From positions 1 to 35,536 of the forward strand of contig CAZPJD010000234.1 of NCBI GenBank assembly GCA_964586775.1: 35,536 bases of DNA. Reading direction: 5' to 3'. A model generated the notes under the pieces. That model had not been told where the DNA came from. It searched no databases and was given only the letters and a program-made list of their open reading frames with translations. The translations under genes were made by a program, and so were the position numbers. Positions within the stretch are counted from its first letter, which is position 1. Every line of letters begins with the position of its first letter. Origin of the DNA: JADLEX01 sp964586775. Lineage in GTDB: Bacteria; Lernaellota; Lernaellaia; JACKCT01. Below, one piece after another: positions 1 through 7,127 of the stretch.

Positions 1-1
1 C

Positions 2-415
2 GGACGCATCGAGGCGACGCACGCCCTCGAGACCGACGTTCTGCGCCACCGGCTTCTCGAACTGCCGGGGCTCGGACCCGAGACCGTCGATTCCATCCTG
101 CTCTACGCCATCGGGCGGCCGGTCTTCGTCATCGACGCATACACCAAGCGCGTCTTCGCCCGTCACGGGTTTTTCGAGGAGAAGATCACCTACGCCAAGG
201 CGCAGGAGTTCTTCGAGTCGGCGCTGCCGCCCGACGCGCGGCTCTTCAACGAATACCACGCCGAGATCGTGCATCTGGCCAAGGATTTTTGCCTGAAGAG
301 CAAGCCGCTGTGCGGCCACTGCCCGATTCCGTGCGCATTCGGGCGGGCGACCCTCGCCGAACCGAAAGCCGCCAAAGCGGAAAAACCGGCCCGACGAGCC
401 GCGACCGCGGCGTAG
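2..415 (+). CDS. EndoIII-like HhH-GPD DNA glycosylase, 3' part
   Basis: The 5' end lies outside the window; 137 residues of the C-terminal part are visible. They contain the helix-hairpin-helix LPGLGPETVDSILLYAIG, followed by VIDAYTKRV, which holds the conserved catalytic Asp of the family, and a C-terminal cysteine cluster C-x6-C-x2-C-x3-C that should bind [4Fe-4S]. EndoIII has its lyase Lys in the hairpin (GVGRKTA); here that stretch reads GLGPETV, so the Lys is absent and the protein is more likely a monofunctional base glycosylase of the MagIII/EndoIII-related branch than a true Nth. The cluster spacing (x3 rather than x5 before the last Cys) also differs from Nth. The role is base-excision repair of damaged, probably alkylated, bases in cytoplasmic DNA. 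An Ala/Lys/Arg-rich tail of about 20 residues follows the cluster. Family certain, substrate inferred. Confidence 0.85.
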   Translation, partial: GRIEATHALETDVLRHRLLELPGLGPETVDSILLYAIGRPVFVIDAYTKRVFARHGFFEEKITYAKAQEFFESALPPDARLFNEYHAEIVHLAKDFCLKSKPLCGHCPIPCAFGRATLAEPKAAKAEKPARRAATAA

Positions 416-441
416 CAATCAGCTCTGCGTCTTGGCGGTTC

Positions 442-511
442 CTCGCGGCCGAGGGCGGCCGCGCCACAAAATTTTAATCCGTTTCTCGCGGCCGAGGGCG
501 GCCGCGCCACA
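442..511. repeat. Two copies of a 27-bp palindromic GC-rich repeat
   Basis: A 27-bp unit occurs identically at 442-468 and 485-511 (43-bp period). Each copy contains a perfect hairpin, CGCGGCCG-AGGG-CGGCCGCG (444-463 and 487-506), and so a NotI-type GCGGCCGC. A fragment of the unit's end (GCGCCACA) recurs at 530-537. The copies lie between the stop of the glycosylase gene and the promoter of the next gene, and the first is followed by AT-rich DNA. It may be a REP-like dispersed element or a double transcription terminator for the upstream gene; without genome copies the two cannot be separated. Confidence 0.75.
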
Positions 512-560
512 CGATTCCGTTTGGTTTTGCGCCACACTCTGAATCGCCATTCATTTTTCC

Positions 561-589
561 TTGAATTGGACATGGAAATCCGCTAGATT
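561..589 (+). promoter_or_regulatory. Sigma-70-type promoter of the regulator/por operon
   Basis: TTGAAT (561-566), a 17-bp spacer and TAGATT (584-589), with four of six matches to each consensus hexamer. The start of transcription would fall near 596-597. This makes a TTG codon at 598 an unlikely start for the next gene and favours the ATG at 643 with a leader of about 45 nt. Confidence 0.55.
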
Positions 590-642
590 GAGGGGGCTTG
601 ATCGTTGCCGCCCTTCGCGGCCTTTTCCAACGGGTCACCCTC

Positions 643-1254
643 ATGCCAACCGCACCTCCTCGCGCCGCCGATCAGGAACTCAAGCGTCTCGGAATCGGTC
701 GTAAAATCCGGTTACTTCGCGAGTCGAGCAGCGTCACGGTGGACGACCTCGCGCGACAAGCCGGCGTGACGCCGGTTCTGCTCAAGCAGATCGAGACGGA
801 TGTCCTACCGCCGACGCTGGGCACGTTGCTCAACATCGCCAAGGCGCTGGGCGTGGGCATGGATCATTTCTTCACCGACAAGCACCCGGTGCAAAAGATC
901 GAGCACGTGCCCGCCGCGAAGCGCCTGAAGGTGAAGTCGTCGCGCGACGACGCCACGCCGCGTCTGTCGTACACCTACGAATCCCTCGCGTGGCAGCTCG
1001 TCGGCAAGCACATGGAGCCCTTTCTCATCGAGTTCAATCCCGAGATCGCCGAGCAGATCGAAACCGCCTCGCACGGCGGCGAGGAATTCCTGTTCGTGCT
1101 CGAGGGCGTCGTGCTCTTCGAGGGCGACGGACGCTCGATCGAGCTGCTGCCGGGCGACAGCCTGTATTTCTACTCGGACCTTCCGCATCGCGTTCGCGCG
1201 AAGGGCCCGAGCCGCGCGCGCGCCATCGCCGTTCTGCTGCCAAAGGCGGACTGA
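643..1254 (+). CDS. XRE-family regulator with C-terminal cupin domain
   Basis: A 203-residue protein with a helix-turn-helix of the XRE/Cro type at about residues 18-75 (IGRKIRLLRE, then LARQAGVTPVLLKQIE and LLNIAKALGV) and a small cupin barrel at about 135-203 (HGGEEFLFVLEG, LLPGDSLYF, LPHRVRA). Proteins of this architecture bind an operator through the N-terminal domain and sense a small ligand or metal in the cupin. It is the first gene of the por operon and ends 47 nt before porG, so a role in controlling the oxidoreductase genes is plausible, but the ligand is unknown. The reading frame can be extended to a TTG at 598, but that codon lies only one or two bases downstream of the predicted transcription start and of the AGGGGG tract; the ATG at 643 is preferred although no strong ribosome binding site precedes it. 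Confidence 0.85.
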   Translation: MPTAPPRAADQELKRLGIGRKIRLLRESSSVTVDDLARQAGVTPVLLKQIETDVLPPTLGTLLNIAKALGVGMDHFFTDKHPVQKIEHVPAAKRLKVKSSRDDATPRLSYTYESLAWQLVGKHMEPFLIEFNPEIAEQIETASHGGEEFLFVLEGVVLFEGDGRSIELLPGDSLYFYSDLPHRVRAKGPSRARAIAVLLPKAD

Positions 1255-1301
1255 GCGGCCGAACCGCGTTCGCGGATGACGATGTCCTTGGGGAGTTGCC
1301 C

Positions 1302-1853
1302 ATGATCGAACTGCGTTTCCACGGCCGGGGCGGGCAGGGCGCCGTCATCGCCTCCAAGATCCTCGCGTGCGCGATGTTCAAGGAAGGCCGATTCGTCCAG
1401 AGCTTCCCCAAGTTCGGCGTCGAGCGGCGCGGCGCGCCCGTCGAGGCGTTCCTGCGCGTCGATGAAGACCGCATCTATCTGCGCAACAACATCTATCGCC
1501 CCGACCACCTGATCGTCCTCGATCCCACGCTCATCGACGCGGTGGACGTGACTTCGGGTCTGAAGGAAGGCGGCACGATCCTCATCAACTCCGACGCCGC
1601 GCCGGAGCACTATGCCAAGCTGGATCGCTTCCGCGTGGCGTGCGTCGATGCGTCGTCGATCGCCGTCGAGTATCACCTCGGCAGCCGCCAAAGCCCCATC
1701 GTCAACACGGCGATCCTGGGCGCGGCGGCCCGGGCGCTGGGCATCGTGAAGATCGACCACGTGGTCGAGGCGATCTTGGAGGAGGTGCCCTTCAAGGGCG
1801 AATCCAACGCGCGCGCGGCCCGCGACGCGTATGAGCAGACGCGAATGAATTGA
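1302..1853 (+). CDS. porG: 2-oxoacid:ferredoxin oxidoreductase, gamma subunit
   Basis: A 183-residue PorG-type subunit. Diagnostic stretches are the N-terminal FHGRGGQGAVIASKILA, FPKFGVERRGAPVEAF and the central LIVLDPTLID. In the heteromeric enzymes the gamma subunit completes the coenzyme A-dependent oxidative decarboxylation of pyruvate or a branched 2-oxoacid, passing electrons to ferredoxin. The ATG at 1302 is preceded by GGGGAG at 1290-1295 (six-base spacing), so longer upstream extensions of the frame are rejected. The next gene starts 38 nt downstream. The order gamma, ferredoxin-like, alpha, beta matches the archaeal-type Por/Vor operons. Whether the substrate is pyruvate or 2-oxoisovalerate cannot be decided from sequence alone. 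Confidence 0.92.
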   Translation: MIELRFHGRGGQGAVIASKILACAMFKEGRFVQSFPKFGVERRGAPVEAFLRVDEDRIYLRNNIYRPDHLIVLDPTLIDAVDVTSGLKEGGTILINSDAAPEHYAKLDRFRVACVDASSIAVEYHLGSRQSPIVNTAILGAAARALGIVKIDHVVEAILEEVPFKGESNARAARDAYEQTRMN

Positions 1854-1891
1854 CGGACCCCGAAACAACATCCCCAACCGGGAAGAGCGTC

Positions 1892-3661
1892 ATGGCAAGG
1901 CCCGCCCCCATCGTCTTTCAGAGACTCGAACAGGTTCCCGAACGCGTCGTATCGCTCGCCTCGATGCTGTGGAACCGCACCGGCTCCTGGCGCTATATGC
2001 GCCCGCTGTACGTCAACAAGACTCCGCCGTGCAATCAGGGTTGTCCCGCGGGCAACGACGTCGAGGCATTTTTGGCGCTGGTCGAGGACGGCCGTCTCCA
2101 AGAGGCCGCGCGCGTGCTGCTCGACGAAAACCCGCTGCCCGGCGTGTGCGGGCGCGTGTGTTTTCACCCTTGCGAGACGGCGTGCAATCGCGGGCAATAC
2201 GATCGGCCCATCGCGATTCACGCCATGGAGCGCTACGTGGGCGACTGGGCGCGCGATCACCTGGCCGCGCATCCGCTGCGCCCGCCGACGGGCAAGCGCG
2301 TGAACGTGCTGGGCGCGGGCCCGGCGGGCCTCGCCGCAGCGTATCACCTCGCGCGCATGGGCCACGAGGTCACGGTCTTCGACGCGCAGGCCGAACCCGG
2401 CGGCGTGCTGCGCTACGGCATTCCGTCGTATCGCCTGCCGCGCGACGTGATCGCCGCCGAGACGAAACGCATCTGGGACATGGGGGTGCGTTTTCAGGGC
2501 GGCACGCGCGTCGAAACGCCCGACGATTTTGCGAAGCTGCGCGACGCCGACGCGGTCTTCGTCGCAACCGGCGCGTATCGGTCGTTTGCGCTCAAGGTGG
2601 CGGGCGAGGATGCGAAGCGCGTGTATTCGGGCCTCGAGTTCCTGGAGGCGATAGCGCGCGGCGAAACGCCCGATGTGGGCGGCCACGTGGCGGTGATCGG
2701 CGATGGCAACACCGCCATCGACGCGGCGCGATCGGCCCGGCGGCTGGGCGCCGAGGTGACGATCTATTCGCTCACCGAGCAGCACGAGATGCCGGCCTTC
2801 GCCGAGGAAATCGTCGAGGCGCTGCGCGAGGGCGTGGACCTCGTCACGTCGGTCGCCACGCGTGAGATCCTGACGAAGGGCGGCGCGGCCTGCGGGCTCG
2901 TCCTCGATCGCGTGGTGCTTGGCGAGCCCGATGTAACCGGTTGGCGCACGCCCCGGCCCATCGAAGGAAGTTGGTTCAAGATCGACGCGACGGCCGTCGT
3001 GATCGCCATCGGCCAAACGGGCCGGCTCGAATACCTCGGCGGCGAATTCCCCGAGCGTTCGGGGCACGTGCAGCAGGGGCCGACGGGCCGCCTCGGCGCG
3101 TCCCATATCTTCGCGGGCGGTGACTGCGGCAGCGGGCCGAACACCGTGGCGCACGCGATCGGCGACGGAAAAAAGGCGGCCGTCGCGATCGACCGGTTCC
3201 TGCGCGGCGAGGAATCGAACTCGGTCGAAGACCTCATCATCGGCGGCTTCGGCGCGGTTTCCGTTACGCGGTACCTGACGGCGGGCGGCATCGACGGGCC
3301 GCGTGCACATCTGGGCAACACCGACGCGCGGCACGTGGTCGCGTACGGCGAACTCAACACGAACTATTTCCACGAGTCCCCGCGCGCGGTGATGACGCAT
3401 CGCCCGGTCGCGGCGCGCATGGACAACTTCGAAGAGATCGTCTTCACGATCGACGACACGGCGGCCGACCGCGAAGCGCGGCGGTGCTTCCACTGCGGCG
3501 TGTGCACCGAGTGCGACAACTGCTACGTCTTCTGCCCCGACGTGGCGATCTCGCCCAAGGACGACGCCTTCGGCTACGACATCCAGCTCGATTACTGCAA
3601 GGGCTGCGGCGTGTGCGTTCACGAGTGCCCGCGAAACGCCATGGCGATGGACAAGGAGTGA
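1892..3661 (+). CDS. GltD-like FAD/NAD(P) oxidoreductase fused to 2[4Fe-4S] ferredoxin
   Basis: A 589-residue fusion. Residues 1-130 hold the GltD-type N-terminal cluster domain (PCNQGCPAG with C47 and C51, then C86, C90, C94 and C98). Residues 138-460 form the flavoprotein with an FAD site GAGPAG (141-146), an NAD(P)-binding VIGDGNTAIDAARSARRLG, and the terminal IFAGGDCGSGPNTVAHAIGDG. Residues about 530-589 are a ferredoxin with CFHCGVCTECDNC...CP and CKGCGVCVHECP, corresponding to the delta subunit (PorD) of four-subunit Por enzymes, which is not encoded separately here. The fusion could therefore carry electrons from the Por clusters straight to a flavin and on to NAD(P), or the reverse. 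The ATG at 1892 is chosen because GGAAGAG lies just upstream (1881-1887); a TTG at 1850 overlapping porG is the alternative. porA starts 3 nt after the stop, so the two are translationally coupled. Confidence 0.88.
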   Translation: MARPAPIVFQRLEQVPERVVSLASMLWNRTGSWRYMRPLYVNKTPPCNQGCPAGNDVEAFLALVEDGRLQEAARVLLDENPLPGVCGRVCFHPCETACNRGQYDRPIAIHAMERYVGDWARDHLAAHPLRPPTGKRVNVLGAGPAGLAAAYHLARMGHEVTVFDAQAEPGGVLRYGIPSYRLPRDVIAAETKRIWDMGVRFQGGTRVETPDDFAKLRDADAVFVATGAYRSFALKVAGEDAKRVYSGLEFLEAIARGETPDVGGHVAVIGDGNTAIDAARSARRLGAEVTIYSLTEQHEMPAFAEEIVEALREGVDLVTSVATREILTKGGAACGLVLDRVVLGEPDVTGWRTPRPIEGSWFKIDATAVVIAIGQTGRLEYLGGEFPERSGHVQQGPTGRLGASHIFAGGDCGSGPNTVAHAIGDGKKAAVAIDRFLRGEESNSVEDLIIGGFGAVSVTRYLTAGGIDGPRAHLGNTDARHVVAYGELNTNYFHESPRAVMTHRPVAARMDNFEEIVFTIDDTAADREARRCFHCGVCTECDNCYVFCPDVAISPKDDAFGYDIQLDYCKGCGVCVHECPRNAMAMDKE

Positions 3662-3664
3662 TCC

Positions 3665-4819
3665 ATGAAAAAGGTTCTCATGGGCAATCACGCGGCGTCC
3701 TGGGCGGTTCAACTTTCGCGCGTGAAGGTCATCTCGGCGTATCCCATCACCCCGCAGACGCACGTCGTCGAGGAACTGTCCGAGATGTGCGCCGACGGGC
3801 GGCTCGACGCGAAGTTCCTGAAAGTGGAATCCGAGCACTCGGCGATGGCGGCGGTGGTGGCGTCGAGTTCCACCGGCGTGCGCAGCTTCACCGCCAGCTC
3901 CAGCAACGGCCTCGCTCTGATGCACGAAATGCTGCACTGGGCGGCCGGCGCGCGGCTGCCGATCGTGATGGTCAACGTCAACCGCGCCATGTCGCCCGGA
4001 TGGAACATCTGGTGCGACCAGACCGACAGCCTCTCGCAGCGCGACACCGGCTGGATTCAGATGTATGTCGAGGACAATCAGGAGGTGCTCGACACGGTGA
4101 TCCAGGCGTATCGCGTGGCCGAGGACGTGTCGCTGCCCGTGATGGTCTGCTACGACGCCTTTTTTCTCTCGCACACCTATGAGCCCGTGGACATTCCCGA
4201 CGCCGCGCAGATCGACCGCTACCTGCCCGCCCCGCGTCATCGGGTGGTGCTCGACACCGCCGATCCGCACGCGTTCAACGCCCTCGTGACTCCGGACGTT
4301 TATATGGAGATGCGCTGGCAGATGCAGGAGGCGCACCGGCGAGCGCTGGGCGTCGTCGAGCAGGCGGGGCAGGAATACAACGAACTGCTCGGTCGCTCGT
4401 ACGGCCGCATCGAGGCCGTCGATTGCGACGATGCCGATCTCGTGATCGTCACCAGCAGTTCCACGACCAGCCCGGCGCGCCTCGTCGCGCGCAAACTGCG
4501 TCGCGAGGGCAAAAAGGTGGGCCTGGTCAAGATCCGTCTGTTCAGGCCCTTCCCGGTGGACGACGTGCGTCGTGTGCTGGCAAACGCGAAAAAGGCCGTG
4601 GTGATCGACCGCAACATCAGCTTCGGCAAGGGCGGCATCTTCGCCGACGAACTGCGCGGTGCGTTGCTCAACGCGCGCTCGCGTCCGGCCGTCTTCGGCT
4701 ATGTCGCGGGGCTCGGCGGGCGCGACATCACGCCCGAGCTGATCGAGGAGATGGTGGTCGAGGCGATGGGTCGCGACGAGCCCGCCGACGACGTCGTGTT
4801 CAAGGGCCTGCTGTCGTGA
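3665..4819 (+). CDS. porA: 2-oxoacid:ferredoxin oxidoreductase, alpha subunit
   Basis: A 384-residue protein, the usual length of PorA. It begins with MKKVLMGNHAASWAV and carries the pyrimidine-domain signature SAYPITPQTHVVEELSE, which contacts the aminopyrimidine of thiamine diphosphate, then ESEHSAMAAVVASSSTGVR and FTASSSNGLALMHE. The C-terminal transketolase-like domain includes KIRLFRPFP, IDRNISFGKGGIF and YVAGLGGRDITPE. With the beta subunit it forms the catalytic site for 2-oxoacid decarboxylation. The ribosome binding site AGGAG (3654-3658) overlaps the stop codon of the preceding fused flavoprotein. The beta subunit follows after 31 nt. Confidence 0.93.
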   Translation: MKKVLMGNHAASWAVQLSRVKVISAYPITPQTHVVEELSEMCADGRLDAKFLKVESEHSAMAAVVASSSTGVRSFTASSSNGLALMHEMLHWAAGARLPIVMVNVNRAMSPGWNIWCDQTDSLSQRDTGWIQMYVEDNQEVLDTVIQAYRVAEDVSLPVMVCYDAFFLSHTYEPVDIPDAAQIDRYLPAPRHRVVLDTADPHAFNALVTPDVYMEMRWQMQEAHRRALGVVEQAGQEYNELLGRSYGRIEAVDCDDADLVIVTSSSTTSPARLVARKLRREGKKVGLVKIRLFRPFPVDDVRRVLANAKKAVVIDRNISFGKGGIFADELRGALLNARSRPAVFGYVAGLGGRDITPELIEEMVVEAMGRDEPADDVVFKGLLS

Positions 4820-4850
4820 CCCGCTCCGATGCCGTGAAAGGAACGAACTG

Positions 4851-5750
4851 ATGAGCGCCGTCGAATTCACGTATCCCGACCGCGAACTGATGACCTCGGG
4901 GCACCTGGCGTGTCAGGGGTGCGGCGCGCCGATCGCCATGCGTCACGTGCTCAAGGTGCTCGGCGAGGACACCGTCGTCGTGATCGTCGCGAGCTGTTGG
5001 ACGATCATCTGCGGGCCGTTCCCGTACTCCACGCTGCGCGTGCCGGTGCTGCACAGCGCCTTCGAAACGGCCGGCGCGTCGACCAGCGGCGTGCGCGCGG
5101 CGCTCGACATGCAGGGCAAGCACGACACCACGGTGCTGGCCTGGGCGGGCGACGGCGGCACTTTCGACATCGGGCTGCAAAGTCTGTCGGGGGCGGCGGA
5201 GCGCAACGAGGACATTATTTTTGTGTGCTACGACAACGAAGCCTACATGAACACCGGTATCCAGCGTTCGTCGGCGACGCCCGAGGGCGCGTGGACGACC
5301 ACCACGCCGGCGCTTTCGTCCAAAACCACGCCCAAGAAGAACATGGTGCAGATCCTCGCCGCGCACAAATCGCCTTACGTGGCCACGGCCAGCGTCGCCT
5401 ATCCGCGCGACCTGATGGAGAAGGTGGCCAAGGCGATGTCGTATCGTGGCACGAAGTTCCTGCACATCCTCTCGCCGTGCCCGCCGGGATGGCGCACGTC
5501 GTCGGACGAAAGCATCGAGGTCGCGCGCCTCGCCACCGAGACCAACGTGTTTCCGCTCTATGAGGTCTATAACGGCGAGGACTACCGCGTGACGGTCGAG
5601 CCGCGGGTGCGTCCGGTGAAGGACTACCTGTCGCGTCAGGGGCGCTTTCGCCACCTCACCGAACAGGAAGTCGATATGATCCAGCGCCGCACCGACTACG
5701 AATGGCGGCGCCTGCTGCACAAGTCGATGATGGAGCCGTTTCAGGGGTAG
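4851..5750 (+). CDS. porB: 2-oxoacid:ferredoxin oxidoreductase, beta subunit
   Basis: A 299-residue PorB-type subunit. It has the cluster-binding cysteines of the family (LACQGCGAP with C21 and C24, VASCW, and SPCPPGW near residue 211) and the thiamine diphosphate motif that starts at AWAGDGG (D101) and closes with CYDNEAYMNTG. The protein carries the proximal [4Fe-4S] cluster that takes electrons from the hydroxyethyl-ThDP radical. An AAAGGA site lies about eight bases before the ATG. It is the last gene of the operon; a terminator begins 13 nt after the stop. The length and motif layout match archaeal-type pyruvate synthase PorB, but a 2-oxoisovalerate enzyme remains possible. Confidence 0.92.
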   Translation: MSAVEFTYPDRELMTSGHLACQGCGAPIAMRHVLKVLGEDTVVVIVASCWTIICGPFPYSTLRVPVLHSAFETAGASTSGVRAALDMQGKHDTTVLAWAGDGGTFDIGLQSLSGAAERNEDIIFVCYDNEAYMNTGIQRSSATPEGAWTTTTPALSSKTTPKKNMVQILAAHKSPYVATASVAYPRDLMEKVAKAMSYRGTKFLHILSPCPPGWRTSSDESIEVARLATETNVFPLYEVYNGEDYRVTVEPRVRPVKDYLSRQGRFRHLTEQEVDMIQRRTDYEWRRLLHKSMMEPFQG

Positions 5751-5763
5751 GGGAATCGCAACG

Positions 5764-5804
5764 CGCGCCGCGGATTCACACCGAGTTCGCGGCGCGTTCG
5801 TTTT
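5764..5804 (+). terminator. Rho-independent terminator after porB
   Basis: A perfect 9-bp stem (CGCGCCGCG at 5764-5772 with CGCGGCGCG at 5788-5796) and a 15-nt loop, followed by TTCGTTTT (5797-5804). It closes the por operon. The loop and right arm lie over the last codons and stop of the convergent cysteine desulfurase gene. Confidence 0.6.
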
Positions 5805-6954
5805 CGGAATCGCGCGATTCACGCAGCGAACGCACGACCTCGGCGAAGATTCGGGCGGCTTCGTCGATCTCGCCGGCCGTCGTATTTCGTGAAAGCGAAA
5901 AACGCACCGCGCCGAGCGCCCATTCGTCGGCAATGCCCATCGCGGCGAGCACGTGGCTGACCTCGTGGCTGCCCGACGCGCACGCGCTGCCCGACGAGGC
6001 CGACACACCGAGCATGTCGAGGTTCATGAGCAGCGACTCGCTGTCGAGCCCGCGCACGCACACGTGCAGCGTGTTTGGGGTGCAGCGTTCGAGCGGGGCG
6101 GTCACGCGCACGTCGGACACGCCATCGACGATCCGCGCCGCGAGCCGGTCGCGCAGCTCGCCCATGCGCGCCGGCGATTGCGCGAGATAGTCGTCGCAGC
6201 ATTTCCACGCCTCGGCGAATCCCACGATGCCCGGCACGTTTTCGGTTCCCGCGCGGCGCAGGCGCTCGTGCTTGCCGCCGATGACAAACGACGGCAGCTC
6301 CACACCGGGGCGGATGGTGAGGAGCCCGATGCCCTTGGGACCGTGGATCTTGTGCGCGCACAATGTCACGAGGTCGGCGTCCCACTCGTCCAGCCGGATC
6401 GGCATCTTGCCCGCGCGCTGCACCGCGTCGGTGTGGAAGAGCACGCCGCGCTCGCGGGCGGCGCGGGCGATGTCTTCGATCGGTTGCAGCGTGCCGACCT
6501 CGTTGTTTGCGGCCATCACCGAAACCAGAATCGTGTCGGGACGCATCGCCTCCCGCACAGCGTCGGCCTCGACCACGCCTCGCGCGTTCGGCGCGAGATA
6601 CGTCACCTCCACGCCCCGCGCTTCGAGCCGCGCGCACGCCTTGCGCACCGAGTCGTGCTCGATGGCCGTCGTCACGATGTGCCGGGGTTTGCCCGCGTGC
6701 AGCTCCGCGACTCCGAAGATCGCGGCGTTGTTCGATTCGGAACCGCCCGACGTGAAGACGATCGTCTTCGGTTCGACGCCGAGCGCCGCCGCCAGCGATT
6801 CGCGCGCGTCGTCCATGCCGCGCCGCGCGCGTTGGCCGGTCTGGTGGATGCTCGATGGATTTCCGAACACCTCGGCAAAATACGGCATCATGGCGGCGAG
6901 CACGCGCTCGTCCACCGGTGTCGTCGCATTGTTGTCCAAATAGATTCGTCGCAA
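5776..6954 (-). CDS. Cysteine desulfurase, NifS/IscS class I
   Basis: A 392-residue PLP enzyme that removes sulfur from cysteine, giving alanine and a protein-bound persulfide for Fe-S cluster or thio-cofactor assembly. The sequence starts RRIYLDNNATTPVD and includes FTSGGSESNN, TTAIEHDSV, the PLP lysine in LCAHKIHGPKG (K202) and the catalytic cysteine in SSGSACASGS (C325) on the mobile loop. The start is taken as a TTG at 6954 because GGGAG lies five bases upstream and the resulting N-terminus is typical of the family; in-frame ATG codons upstream would add 6 to 21 residues with no clear ribosome site. No scaffold (IscU/NifU) gene is adjacent. It is convergent with the por operon, whose five or more cluster-binding sites are natural clients, but this link is inferred. 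Confidence 0.9.
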   Translation of the reverse strand: MRRIYLDNNATTPVDERVLAAMMPYFAEVFGNPSSIHQTGQRARRGMDDARESLAAALGVEPKTIVFTSGGSESNNAAIFGVAELHAGKPRHIVTTAIEHDSVRKACARLEARGVEVTYLAPNARGVVEADAVREAMRPDTILVSVMAANNEVGTLQPIEDIARAARERGVLFHTDAVQRAGKMPIRLDEWDADLVTLCAHKIHGPKGIGLLTIRPGVELPSFVIGGKHERLRRAGTENVPGIVGFAEAWKCCDDYLAQSPARMGELRDRLAARIVDGVSDVRVTAPLERCTPNTLHVCVRGLDSESLLMNLDMLGVSASSGSACASGSHEVSHVLAAMGIADEWALGAVRFSLSRNTTAGEIDEAARIFAEVVRSLRESRDSENERAANSV

Positions 6955-7127
6955 GCGAACTCCCAGTCCCATACCCATAACGCACAACACGGGCGATTGA
7001 AAAGACGGCGTCATCACGAGTGGTCGTTCCCCTGCTTCGCGAAGGAGCCTTCCGGATGGGGTGGACTTTGCGTCGAGACGCGAAATTGATACGCTCCATT
7101 TCAGTTAATTTGTCGCGAGGTGCGACG

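Noticed and set aside
1673..4870. A 1065-codon open frame on the minus strand opposite porG, the flavoprotein and porA.
   Set aside because: It is antisense to three certain genes. Its composition (His/Arg/Val-rich, no motifs) is the usual shadow of GC-rich coding DNA.
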